From assembly GCF_018324385.1 (NCBI RefSeq), contig NZ_AP019536.1, positions 1,364,001 through 1,428,000 of the forward strand: DNA of 64,000 bases. Direction: 5' to 3'. The stretch comes from Ferrigenium kumadai (GTDB lineage: Bacteria > Pseudomonadota > Gammaproteobacteria > Burkholderiales > Gallionellaceae). The notes under the pieces are model-generated. The model was given only the letters and a program-made list of their open reading frames with translations, was not told the origin of the DNA and did no database searches. Positions 1 through 7,455 of the stretch are shown piece by piece. Both the position numbers and the translations under genes were made by a program. Each line of letters starts with the position of its first letter. The first letter of the stretch is position 1.

Positions 1-1
1 C

Positions 2-295
2 GCAGCCAGTGCCACCATCGCTGCGCGCGACCTGTGCGAATGGAGCAATGCCCTGAAAGGTGCAAGCGAACAACAAGCGGGATTGGGCTCTGCCGGAACC
101 CTGGTGGGGGGGCGGGGCTGCATTACTTACGATGCTGCCACCAGCATCGCTGTGATCAGCGTGGCCTGGCAAGGACTGGGAGACAGCGCCCCCCCTCCTG
201 CCAGCCTGAGTTGCGGGGCGGGGCTGTATGGCAGCGAAGCCATGCGGCGCGTAGTGAGCCTGCCCGTAAGATTTGCCACTCTGACCGCGCCATGA
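2..295 (+). CDS. pilV: PilV, type IV pilus modification protein (3' part only)
   Basis: The frame is open from the left edge and ends at TGA 293-295, giving the last 97 residues of a minor pilin-like protein. The part seen has a PilV-type C-terminus: a DLCEWSNAL stretch, a Cys-containing segment GRGCITYD, the strand ISVAWQGL and a second Cys before a final RRVVSL segment. The two Cys may form the usual pilin disulphide loop (inference). PilV-type proteins are minor pilins that help prime assembly of type IV pili at the inner membrane. Its stop overlaps the pilW start as ATGA, so the two are translationally coupled. The N-terminal prepilin signal lies outside the window. Confidence 0.85.
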   Translation, partial: AASATIAARDLCEWSNALKGASEQQAGLGSAGTLVGGRGCITYDAATSIAVISVAWQGLGDSAPPPASLSCGAGLYGSEAMRRVVSLPVRFATLTAP

Positions 296-1284
296 TGAAC
301 TTCCCCCACAAACTGGATAACTCTTCTGCACCAGCGCCACAGTCTGGTTTTTCGCTGGTGGAACTGATGGTCGCGCTCACCATCGGACTGATCCTGCTGG
401 CCGGGATCACGACTCTGATCGTACGGCAGAGCAGCTCGCGTACTGAACTGGAAAAAACCAGCCGGCAAATCGAGAACGGCCGTTATGCCATGGAGATATT
501 GCGTAACGACATCAAACTCGCAGGATATTACGGTGAATACTCTCCCCCACTCACCACCTCCTACGCGGTGCCTGCCGATCCTTGTGACATCACTGCAGCC
601 AACCAAGGCTGGGATTCCGGCACCCAAGGGGTTCCTGTGCCCGTCTATGGCTATACCGGGGCCGCCACAACTCCAAGCTGTGTAACCAATCGCCTGGCAG
701 GAACATCGATTCTGGTCGTGCGGCGGACGGCTACACCCGCCATCGCTGCAGGTGGTGCCGTTGCGGGAACCACCTATCTCCAGGTATCCCGGTGCAATAC
801 GGATACCTCCGCATTCGCATTTGGAACGAGCGGGTTCAATTTGAAACAAAAAGACTGCGCCACCCTGGCCCCGTTGCACAAATACATCGTTCGTCTCTAT
901 TACATCAGCAGCTGCAGCGTTTGCACCGGCAGCGCAGACACCGTCCCCACCCTGAAAATGGTGGAATTCATCGATGGCGCCCAAACTACCATTCCGCTGG
1001 TAGAAGGCATCGAAGACATGCAATTCGATTACGGCGTCGCAGCATCGTCGACCAGCGGCTCTCCAGCCACCTATACCACGACTCCAACCGTTGACGACTG
1101 GGGGAATGTCATGGCGATCCGCGTCAATCTGCTGGTGCGAAACAACGACCCGACCGCCGGTTACACGGACACCAAAACCTACGCCTTGGGCGGAGCGGGG
1201 ACGGTTACGCCAGGCGGGCCATACATGCGCCATGTCTACAGCCAGGTGGTGCGCCTCGTCAATCCCAGCGGGCGGAGGGAATAG
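292..1284 (+). CDS. pilW: PilW, minor type IV pilin assembly protein
   Basis: A 330-residue prepilin-like protein. I chose the ATG at 292 because it overlaps the pilV stop (ATGA) and places a class III prepilin signal near the N-terminus: SGFSLVELMVALTIGL, with cleavage expected between G and F and Glu at +5, followed by the hydrophobic N-terminal helix. The rest is a pilin-like globular domain rich in Thr, Ser and Gly, with several Cys at about 110-130 and 180-200. The frame is also open upstream of 292, but that part overlaps pilV and has no pilin character. With PilV, PilX and PilY1 it would form the minor-pilin priming complex at the pilus tip. Confidence 0.88.
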   Translation: MMNFPHKLDNSSAPAPQSGFSLVELMVALTIGLILLAGITTLIVRQSSSRTELEKTSRQIENGRYAMEILRNDIKLAGYYGEYSPPLTTSYAVPADPCDITAANQGWDSGTQGVPVPVYGYTGAATTPSCVTNRLAGTSILVVRRTATPAIAAGGAVAGTTYLQVSRCNTDTSAFAFGTSGFNLKQKDCATLAPLHKYIVRLYYISSCSVCTGSADTVPTLKMVEFIDGAQTTIPLVEGIEDMQFDYGVAASSTSGSPATYTTTPTVDDWGNVMAIRVNLLVRNNDPTAGYTDTKTYALGGAGTVTPGGPYMRHVYSQVVRLVNPSGRRE

Positions 1285-1286
1285 CC

Positions 1287-1826
1287 ATGAACACCAGGAA
1301 CAAACAGCGCGCACAAACCCTGATCGTGGGGCTGGTCATGCTGGTGGTGTTGACCCTGCTGGTCATGTCTGCCCTTCGCGCAAGCAACGTCAACACGCGC
1401 ATCGCCGGCAATACGCAGATGCAGGAAGAGACGGCGACCGCTGCAGAAAATGCGACCGAGCAGGTGATCAGCACCAACTTCACCACCAATCCCGTCTCGC
1501 AAGTCATCGCAGTGGACATCAACAACGACGGCACTTCCGATTACACGGCCAACGTACCGGAGCCGAGATGTACTGGCTCCCTGGCGGTTACGAATACCCA
1601 GCTCAATCCTGCCAATCCCGCCGACGTTCCCTGTATCAGCAGCGCCACGGCCAAACAGACGGGGCTGATGGTCTCGGGAGTGGCATCGGCTGGCACAGGG
1701 CCGTCCTGGTGTTATCTGCAGCAATGGGAAGTTCAGGCGCAAGTAACCGACAACCGCACCGGAGCGAATGCCACCAGCACCCAGGGGGTATCCATGCGCG
1801 TTCCGGTTGGAACGGAATGCCCTTGA
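1287..1826 (+). CDS. pilX: PilX, minor type IV pilin assembly protein
   Basis: A 179-residue protein starting 2 bases after the pilW stop, with GGAGGGAA as ribosome binding site. The N-terminus RAQTLIVGLVMLVVLTLL is typical of PilX: a basic leader, then a long hydrophobic helix, but without the strict GFTLxE prepilin motif of the other minor pilins. Next comes the motif ASNVNTRIAGN with a TATAAENA segment typical of PilX N-terminal domains, and a C-terminal domain with Cys residues at about 91, 112 and 136. It should act in the pilus-tip complex with PilV, PilW and PilY1. The position between pilW and pilY1 is the standard order. Confidence 0.85.
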   Translation: MNTRNKQRAQTLIVGLVMLVVLTLLVMSALRASNVNTRIAGNTQMQEETATAAENATEQVISTNFTTNPVSQVIAVDINNDGTSDYTANVPEPRCTGSLAVTNTQLNPANPADVPCISSATAKQTGLMVSGVASAGTGPSWCYLQQWEVQAQVTDNRTGANATSTQGVSMRVPVGTECP

Positions 1827-1845
1827 TTAAAGCGGAGAGTTCATC

Positions 1846-4161
1846 ATGAATCAGATACGGCTCATTCTAAGCGGCATGTTGGCTGCCTTGCTCGGATATT
1901 CAATTCCGTGCGACGCAGAAGACATCGATATCTACAGCGGCCTGGGCATCCTTGGCAACGTGCCCAACGTGCTGCTTGTGCTGGACAACGCCGCCAATTT
2001 TTCTTCAAGTTCGGCCGGCTCCACTTGCATCATCGATGGCGTAGCCACGGCCATGAGCGGCTCGGTGGGCGGCATTGAGCAGTGCGCCTTGTACAACGTG
2101 GTCAACGGGCTCCCTGTCAATCCGGACGGCAGCGCCCGGGTCAACATCGGCGTAATGGTGTACAACAGCAACAATATCCGCGACGTGAACAATGCAAACT
2201 GCGGTGCCGTCAGTTCCACGGGAGGCTGTCTGGCCCAACCGCTGATCGCCATGGATGCCGCCCACAAACCGGGACTGCTGGCCTGGATCAAATCGTGGAC
2301 TACCACGGGTGGAACGGGAAACGGCGCTATCAAGGCGTCGGGAGAAGCCACAGCCGCAACCATGCAGGAGGCCTGGGCCTACTACCATGGCAGCACCGGA
2401 CTTTCCGGGCGTTCATATGCGGACATCAAACCTCCTGCCGGTTGCCAGAAGAATTTCGTGATCTTCATCGGGAATTCATTCAGCTCTTCCGGCACCCCCG
2501 GCGACGCTCCCGACTCCGCTAGCAACGCTCTCAACAATGCCCCGGGAGTAACCGCAGCCCAGAAGACGCTGATCACCAATAGAGTAAGCACATCGTGCGG
2601 TGCCTTCACCTTCCCGACTTCAGCCCACGAGACCAAAGGCTTCTACGCCGACGAGTGGGCGCGCTATATGAATCAGGCCGACCTCTACAGTACTCCGACC
2701 GGCGTCCAAAACATCACGACATACACCGTCGGGATTCTCGGCGCGAGCTGCCAGTCCGAATATGCTGCGCTCCTGACCAACATGGCGCGATATGGCGCTG
2801 GCAAATATTTCGCCACGAACGACTACAGCAGCCTGGTGGTCGCCATCCTGAAGATCCTCAACGAGGTGCAGGCGGTCAACAGCGTTTTCTCCTCCTCCAG
2901 CCTGCCCGTCAGCTCGAATGCCCAAGGGACTTTCCTGAACCAGATCTACATGGGCATGTTCCGCCCCGATGCCGGTGCGCTGCCGAGATGGGCGGGAAAC
3001 CTGAAGCAATATTCGTTCATTCTGGATCCCGCTACCGGCAGCCTGCAGTTAGGCGACAGTATAGGCAATCCGGCACTCGATTCTTCCGGCACCGGATTCC
3101 TCTCGCCCAACGCAGTCAGCTTCTGGACTTGTTCAAGAACCGACAACCCCTACTACACCGGAACATTGACCGCCACGCAGCAGGCCTTGTTGGCCGCCAA
3201 CGGGCAGACCTGCGCAACCGATCCCGTCAGCACCGTTGACCCGGCCACCGGGGGCTTCTGGATCAACTACCCGAGCATGCTCAACTCTGCAGGCAAAGGG
3301 TTCGACCTGCCGGACGGGGAATTGGTGGAAAAAGGTGGCGCGGGACAACGCATCCGCCTGACCAACCTCTCCGACGATTACTCGGACCCGGCTGGGGCGA
3401 CGACCAACCCGCGCAAGCTGTATACCTACTGCCCCAGCGGGACAAGTTGCAATGCGGATCTGACGAATGCCGCCAATGCCTTCGACACCGCCAATACCAA
3501 TATCACTGCGGTGATGTTTGGCGGTTCAAGCAGCGTGAACATCACGAACCTTACCCGCTCCGGCACCACGACGACCGTCACTACCGCAGGCAACCACGGC
3601 TTCACGACCGGAGATTCCATTACCATCGCCAATGCTACGCCGGATAACTACAACGGCACTTTCACCATTGCAGTGACAGATGCCACCCATTTCACCTATC
3701 CCATAGCCGAGTATCCGCCAACACCGGCGACCGGCACCTATACGGCCAGCAAACCAGGCACTCCCAGGAGCATCCTCCTGCTCACGCGCAGCGGAACCAC
3801 CATGACGGCCATATCGCTGGCCCATGGTTTCACCGTTGGCAATACCGTAACGCTCAGTGGCGCCAATCAGCCCGAATACAACGGCACTTTTACGATTACC
3901 AACGCGACCACCGATACCTTCACCTTCACCATCAGTGCCACGGAAAACCGGTATCCCCGCTGGCAGCACCTCCACCAGCACTCAGAAAGCGACCGGCGCC
4001 TGCCCGTCGCCCTGCATGTCCACCGTAACCATCAATGCACCGAGCGCGTCTCCCCCGGGGGTGGTGCGAACTGCGGGCCAAACGACGGTAACGGTAACGA
4101 CCAGCTCCAATCACGGTTACAGTACGGGCAGAGCCGTCACGCTGACCGGTGTCGTGGATAG
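1846..4161 (+). CDS. pilY1: PilY1, N-terminal part (frame interrupted near 3945)
   Basis: This is the first piece of a frameshifted pilY1. It starts with an N-terminal signal peptide (about 1-25) ending in an Asp-rich segment. A VWA-like core begins at NVLLVLDNAA (residues about 40-50) and continues to about residue 350, so this is the PilY1 adhesin half. After about residue 560 the protein enters Ser/Thr-rich repeats beginning ITNLTRSGTTTTVTT. The homologous reading ends at about base 3945; the remaining residues up to the stop at 4159-4161 are out of frame. The continuation lies in the next frame (see the following entry). PilY1 is a tip-associated adhesin and regulator of pilus retraction. 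A complete product would be about 1450 residues (1846-6196). Confidence 0.8.
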   Translation: MNQIRLILSGMLAALLGYSIPCDAEDIDIYSGLGILGNVPNVLLVLDNAANFSSSSAGSTCIIDGVATAMSGSVGGIEQCALYNVVNGLPVNPDGSARVNIGVMVYNSNNIRDVNNANCGAVSSTGGCLAQPLIAMDAAHKPGLLAWIKSWTTTGGTGNGAIKASGEATAATMQEAWAYYHGSTGLSGRSYADIKPPAGCQKNFVIFIGNSFSSSGTPGDAPDSASNALNNAPGVTAAQKTLITNRVSTSCGAFTFPTSAHETKGFYADEWARYMNQADLYSTPTGVQNITTYTVGILGASCQSEYAALLTNMARYGAGKYFATNDYSSLVVAILKILNEVQAVNSVFSSSSLPVSSNAQGTFLNQIYMGMFRPDAGALPRWAGNLKQYSFILDPATGSLQLGDSIGNPALDSSGTGFLSPNAVSFWTCSRTDNPYYTGTLTATQQALLAANGQTCATDPVSTVDPATGGFWINYPSMLNSAGKGFDLPDGELVEKGGAGQRIRLTNLSDDYSDPAGATTNPRKLYTYCPSGTSCNADLTNAANAFDTANTNITAVMFGGSSSVNITNLTRSGTTTTVTTAGNHGFTTGDSITIANATPDNYNGTFTIAVTDATHFTYPIAEYPPTPATGTYTASKPGTPRSILLLTRSGTTMTAISLAHGFTVGNTVTLSGANQPEYNGTFTITNATTDTFTFTISATENRYPRWQHLHQHSESDRRLPVALHVHRNHQCTERVSPGGGANCGPNDGNGNDQLQSRLQYGQSRHADRCRG

Positions 4162-4545
4162 CACTGGAACTACGGTTCCCGAATACAACGGTACCTTCAC
4201 CATCACGAGCATCCCCAGCGTGAAGAGCTTCACCTTCACCACCACCATCTCGCCGGCCACCCCGGCCACCGGCATCATCACGGCCAGTATCCCATCAGTC
4301 ACCAAGAACGTTACCAGCCTGACCCGGACAGGCGCTACCGCAACGGCCACGGTAACGGCGCATGGTTTTTCCGGCAACGACACGATCGTCATCAGCGGCA
4401 CGCCGGGAACGAATGAGAGCGCTTATGTCGGCAGCTTCACCATCTCGAATGTGACGGCCAACACCTTCGATTACCCCATAACCGTTACACCAGCGACGCC
4501 AGCTGCCGGCGTTGGCGGTGCAACCATGACTGCCACTCGGGGAGG
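3535..4545 (+). repeat. Four imperfect ~75-aa repeats inside pilY1
   Basis: Four units begin near 3535, 3775, 4070 and 4310. Each has the pattern T/S-rich strand, HGFxxG or HGYSTG, a V/I-T-L/I-x-G/N turn, a YNGTFTI or YVGSFTI motif, then an FTF/FTY/FDYPI strand and a PATPATG-type linker. They separate the VWA-like half from the beta-propeller and look like an inserted stalk. The frameshift lies in the second unit. Confidence 0.75.
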
Positions 4546-6196
4546 AGCCACGCCCAATCGAACCTCTCTGATCCACTGGATCCGCGGTGAAGACAACTAT
4601 GGCGATGAGACCGGCCCCGGAGGCGCAGTCAACATCCGTCCCTCGGTGCACGGCGACGTGTTGCACTCCCGCCCCACTGTACTCAATTACGGCGGTTCGA
4701 CAGGTGTAGTGGTGTTCTATGGCGATAACGGCGGCGTCTTCCATGCCATCAACGGCAATCAAACCAACCCGACTGGCAGCACCCTGCCTGCTCCGGGTAG
4801 CGAGTTGTGGGGCTTCATCCCGAGCGAGATGCTCCCCAAATTCAACCGACTGCGCACCAATAGCCCGCAGTTAAACCTGCCTTCGACACCGCCTGGAATC
4901 CTGCCTCCCCCGGCCAAAAAGGATTATTTCGTTGACGGGATCTCTGGGGTCTATCAGCTGGTGAATGGCAGTGGCACGACGCTTAGGGCTGTACTCTACC
5001 TGTCGATGCGCCGCGGCGGCAGACTCATCTATGCCCTGGACGTCACCAACCCGACCGCCCCCACCCTGTTGTGGAAAAAAGACAACACCTCAACCGACAT
5101 GAGCGAACTCGGCCAGACCTGGTCTCAGCCCAAAGTGGCAAAGGTTGCCGGCTACGCCAATCCGGTGGTGATCTTCGGTGCAGGCTACGACCCCAATGAA
5201 GACGTCGACCCGCCGACCGTAGCGGATACCATGGGTCGAGGGATTTTCATTCTGGATGCTCTTACCGGCGCAGTGGTATGGAAAGCTATCCCGCAAACAA
5301 TCGGCAGCACAACTTGCTCAGGAACCGCAATGCAAGCATCCTGCCTGGTTGAAGGCATGAATTACAGCATTCCCTCGGATATCACGTTGATGGATAAGAA
5401 CGCCGATGGATTCATTGATCGGTTGTATACAGGCGACACCGGCGGAAATATCTGGCGCGTCGATCTTGAGCCAGCAGGACTCTCAACCCCGGACAACTGG
5501 CGCGTGCACAAACTTGCCGCCCTGGGGTGCGGCTCGGGGCCTTGCTCCATTCCCACCTCTCCCGCACCCCGCAAGTTTTTCTTTCCGCCCGAAGTGATCA
5601 GCACCACCACCTATGATGCCGTCATAGCTGGCACCGGGGATCGCGAACACCCGCTCTATGTCGATGTCGACAGCCAGAAGTCCAACCGGGTGTTTTTCCT
5701 GAAGGATATGTTTACCGGGAACAATGCCACGGGCATGACCCCGATTACCTCGGATACCCTGTTCGATGCCACGAGTGCGACTTACAATGGCAGCGCCAAC
5801 GGCTACAAGATCACCCTCGCCAATGGCGAGAAAGTCGTCAATGCCCCGCTGGTGACCGCAGGCTATGTTTTCTTCGGTACCAACCAGCCCACTGAACCAT
5901 CCACGACTTCGTGCACTTCATCCTTGGGTATCGCAAAAGGATACCGCCTCCAACCATTGACCGCCCAATACAGTCACGTTGTATTCGCCGGTGGCGGATT
6001 GCCCCCCTCGCCCGTATCCGGCGTGGTCGAGATCAGAAAACCCGATGGAACAACCATACGTGTCCCATTCCTGATCGGCGGCGGCAATCCGGAATGCGTC
6101 GGCTCGGACTGCCTGTCTGCCCTGGGTGGACAGAAGCCTCCGATCAGCGTTTCAACCCACCGGATCAGAACTTACTGGTATTTGAATAATAAATGA
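3857..6196 (+). CDS. pilY1: PilY1, C-terminal beta-propeller part (continuation after frameshift)
   Basis: The real continuation of pilY1 starts at about 3947. The ATG at 3857 only opens the frame, and its first about 30 residues are out-of-frame noise. It contains two further repeats of the Ser/Thr-rich array (to about 4545), then the conserved PilC/PilY1 beta-propeller: VLHSRPTVLNYGG, VFYGDNGGVFHAI, GFIPSEM, DYFVDGISGVYQ, RRGGRLIYALDVTNP and GQTWSQPKV. The EF-hand-like calcium loop DKNADGFIDRLYTGDTGG matches the Ca-binding site that controls pilus retraction in Pseudomonas PilY1 (family knowledge). It ends at a TGA shortly before a tRNA operon on the other strand. Whether a functional protein is made depends on whether the frameshift is real. 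Confidence 0.8.
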   Translation: MAPISPNTTALLRLPTRPPIPSPSPSVPRKTGIPAGSTSTSTQKATGACPSPCMSTVTINAPSASPPGVVRTAGQTTVTVTTSSNHGYSTGRAVTLTGVVDSTGTTVPEYNGTFTITSIPSVKSFTFTTTISPATPATGIITASIPSVTKNVTSLTRTGATATATVTAHGFSGNDTIVISGTPGTNESAYVGSFTISNVTANTFDYPITVTPATPAAGVGGATMTATRGGATPNRTSLIHWIRGEDNYGDETGPGGAVNIRPSVHGDVLHSRPTVLNYGGSTGVVVFYGDNGGVFHAINGNQTNPTGSTLPAPGSELWGFIPSEMLPKFNRLRTNSPQLNLPSTPPGILPPPAKKDYFVDGISGVYQLVNGSGTTLRAVLYLSMRRGGRLIYALDVTNPTAPTLLWKKDNTSTDMSELGQTWSQPKVAKVAGYANPVVIFGAGYDPNEDVDPPTVADTMGRGIFILDALTGAVVWKAIPQTIGSTTCSGTAMQASCLVEGMNYSIPSDITLMDKNADGFIDRLYTGDTGGNIWRVDLEPAGLSTPDNWRVHKLAALGCGSGPCSIPTSPAPRKFFFPPEVISTTTYDAVIAGTGDREHPLYVDVDSQKSNRVFFLKDMFTGNNATGMTPITSDTLFDATSATYNGSANGYKITLANGEKVVNAPLVTAGYVFFGTNQPTEPSTTSCTSSLGIAKGYRLQPLTAQYSHVVFAGGGLPPSPVSGVVEIRKPDGTTIRVPFLIGGGNPECVGSDCLSALGGQKPPISVSTHRIRTYWYLNNK

Positions 6197-6227
6197 GGCA
6201 ACGACACACCGATTTCCAGGAGAATCA

Positions 6228-6353
6228 ATGTTTGATTTTCTTGGAAAGGGAAGCGAGTCGATCAGACTTACTGCAGGGGAATTGCGGAACAGGTTAATGG
6301 ACGCTATCACGGATGGTGCCCGGGACCGGAATCGAACCGGTACGAGGGGTTAA
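6228..6353 (+). CDS. Short ORF, possible 5' remnant of a truncated gene
   Basis: A 41-codon ORF with a good ribosome binding site (CCAGGAG, 7 bases before the ATG) directly after pilY1. It begins MFDFLGKGSESIRL and then LTAGELRNRL, which looks like a real protein start. It then runs into the antisense of the tRNA-Leu gene, where it picks up a stop. The last 10 or so codons are therefore tRNA sequence. The simplest reading is the head of a gene cut by recombination at the tRNA locus; a chance ORF cannot be excluded. Confidence 0.3.
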   Translation: MFDFLGKGSESIRLTAGELRNRLMDAITDGARDRNRTGTRG

Positions 6354-6403
6354 GCCTCGACGGATTTTAAGTCCGTTGTGTCTACCAATTTCACCACCCG
6401 GGC
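6314..6403 (-). tRNA. tRNA-Leu (anticodon TAA)
   Basis: Read on the minus strand, this folds as a tRNA with acceptor GCCCGGG pairing to CCCGGGC and an encoded CCA end. The anticodon stem ACGGA/TCCGT encloses loop CTTAAAA (anticodon TAA). The long class II variable arm CGAGG...CCTCG and the T-arm GGTTCGATTCC fit leucine. It is the last gene of a three-tRNA operon. Confidence 0.95.
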
Positions 6404-6410
6404 GGGTATC

Positions 6411-6484
6411 TGGAGGCGCGATCCAGAGTCGAACTGGACTAACCGGATTTGCAATCCGGGGCATAACCGCTTTGCTATCGCGCC
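6411..6484 (-). tRNA. tRNA-Cys (anticodon GCA)
   Basis: On the minus strand the acceptor GGCGCGA pairs with TCGCGCC and is followed by TCCA, so CCA is encoded. The anticodon stem CCGGA/TCCGG holds loop TTGCAAA (anticodon GCA). The T-arm is CCAG-TTCGACT-CTGG. It lies 7 bases upstream of tRNA-Leu in the direction of transcription. Confidence 0.95.
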
Positions 6485-6509
6485 GTGCTGCACACTGGCT
6501 TAAATGATT

Positions 6510-6534
6510 AAGGGAAAGCTTTGCTGCTTTCCCT
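6510..6534 (-). other. Stem-loop in the spacer between tRNA-Gly and tRNA-Cys
   Basis: A 10-bp perfect stem AAGGGAAAGC / GCTTTCCCTT with a 5-base loop lies in the 57-base spacer. It is followed on the minus strand by AATCATTT rather than a run of T, so it is more likely an RNA-processing hairpin than a strong terminator (inference). Confidence 0.5.
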
Positions 6535-6541
6535 TGGGATT

Positions 6542-6617
6542 TGGAGCGGGAAAAGAGTCTCGAACTCTCGACCTCAACCTTGGCAAGGTTGCGCTCTACC
6601 AACTGAGCTATTCCCGC
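6542..6617 (-). tRNA. tRNA-Gly (anticodon GCC)
   Basis: On the minus strand: acceptor GCGGGAA paired with TTCCCGC, followed by TCCA; D-arm GCTCAGTTGGTAGAGC; anticodon stem CAACC/GGTTG with loop TTGCCAA (anticodon GCC); T-arm GAGAG-TTCGAGA-CTCTT. It is the promoter-proximal tRNA of the operon. Confidence 0.95.
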
Positions 6618-6631
6618 AAAACGAGTTGCGC

Positions 6632-6659
6632 ATTATAGGGATTCTCAAATCGATGTCAA
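6632..6659 (-). promoter_or_regulatory. Sigma-70 promoter of the tRNA operon
   Basis: On the minus strand TTGACA (6659-6654), a 16-base spacer and TATAAT (6637-6632) precede tRNA-Gly by 14 bases. Both hexamers are perfect consensus. The TGA stop codon of tatD (6658-6656) lies inside the -35 hexamer, so the tRNA promoter is embedded in the end of tatD. Confidence 0.88.
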
Positions 6660-7453
6660 CATCCCCGCGCAAAAATTTCATCATTTTTTTCTAGCTCGAA
6701 CAATCTGAAAAAATTCTCGGTGGTACGCTGCCCGACTTCGGCAAGCGTGATGCCGCGCAACGCCGCGATCTCTTCGGCGACATGCTTCACGTAAGCCGGC
6801 TGGTTGAGCTTGCCGCGATGCGGCACCGGTGCCAGATAAGGGGAGTCGGTCTCGATCAGGATGCGCTCCAGCGGCATGCGCTGCGCGACCTCTTTGATCT
6901 GTTTTGCGTTCTTGAACGTGACGATGCCGGAGAATGAAATATGGAAGCCCATCGCCAATGCGGCCTCCGCCACTTCCCACGTTTCGGTGAAGCAATGCAT
7001 CACGCCGCCCGCTTCCGCGGCATTCTCTTCCTGCATGATGCGCAGGGTATCCGCTGCCGCTTCGCGGGTATGGATGATGAGCGGCCTGCCGCTCTCTCGT
7101 GCGGCGCGGATATGGTTGCGGAAACGCGTGCGCTGCCATTCCAGATCGCCCTTGAGGCGGAAGTAATCCAGACCGGTCTCACCGATGGCGACGACCTTGG
7201 GATGCGCGGCCAACTCGACCAGACGCGCGACGCTGGGCTCCTCTACCCCTTCGTAATCGGGATGCACGCCGACCGAGGCGTAGACATTCGGATGCTGTTC
7301 TGCGAGCGCCAGCACCTGCGGAAAATCGGCAAGGTTGACCGAGACGCACAGCGCGGCGGCTACCTCGTTGTCCTGCATGCGTTGCAGCACATCGGGAAGG
7401 TTTGCAGCCAGGTCGGGGAAATTGATGTGACAGTGGGAATCGACGAAAGGCAT
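6656..7453 (-). CDS. tatD: TatD family metal-dependent hydrolase / 3'-5' nuclease
   Basis: 265 residues when started at MPFVDSHCHINF, 2 bases after the holB stop. The longer open frame upstream only overlaps holB. Metal-binding signatures of the TatD/YcfH amidohydrolase fold are present in order: DSHCH near the N-terminus, GETGLDYF (about 92-99), IHTREA, MHCF (about 153) and the terminal ETDSPYLAP. Family members are cytoplasmic metal-dependent DNases or hydrolases; the exact substrate is not settled. It is the last gene of the acpP-to-tatD operon. The PilZ gene that often sits between holB and tatD in related bacteria is absent here. Confidence 0.92.
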   Translation of the reverse strand: MPFVDSHCHINFPDLAANLPDVLQRMQDNEVAAALCVSVNLADFPQVLALAEQHPNVYASVGVHPDYEGVEEPSVARLVELAAHPKVVAIGETGLDYFRLKGDLEWQRTRFRNHIRAARESGRPLIIHTREAAADTLRIMQEENAAEAGGVMHCFTETWEVAEAALAMGFHISFSGIVTFKNAKQIKEVAQRMPLERILIETDSPYLAPVPHRGKLNQPAYVKHVAEEIAALRGITLAEVGQRTTENFFRLFELEKNDEIFARGC

Positions 7454-7455
7454 GG

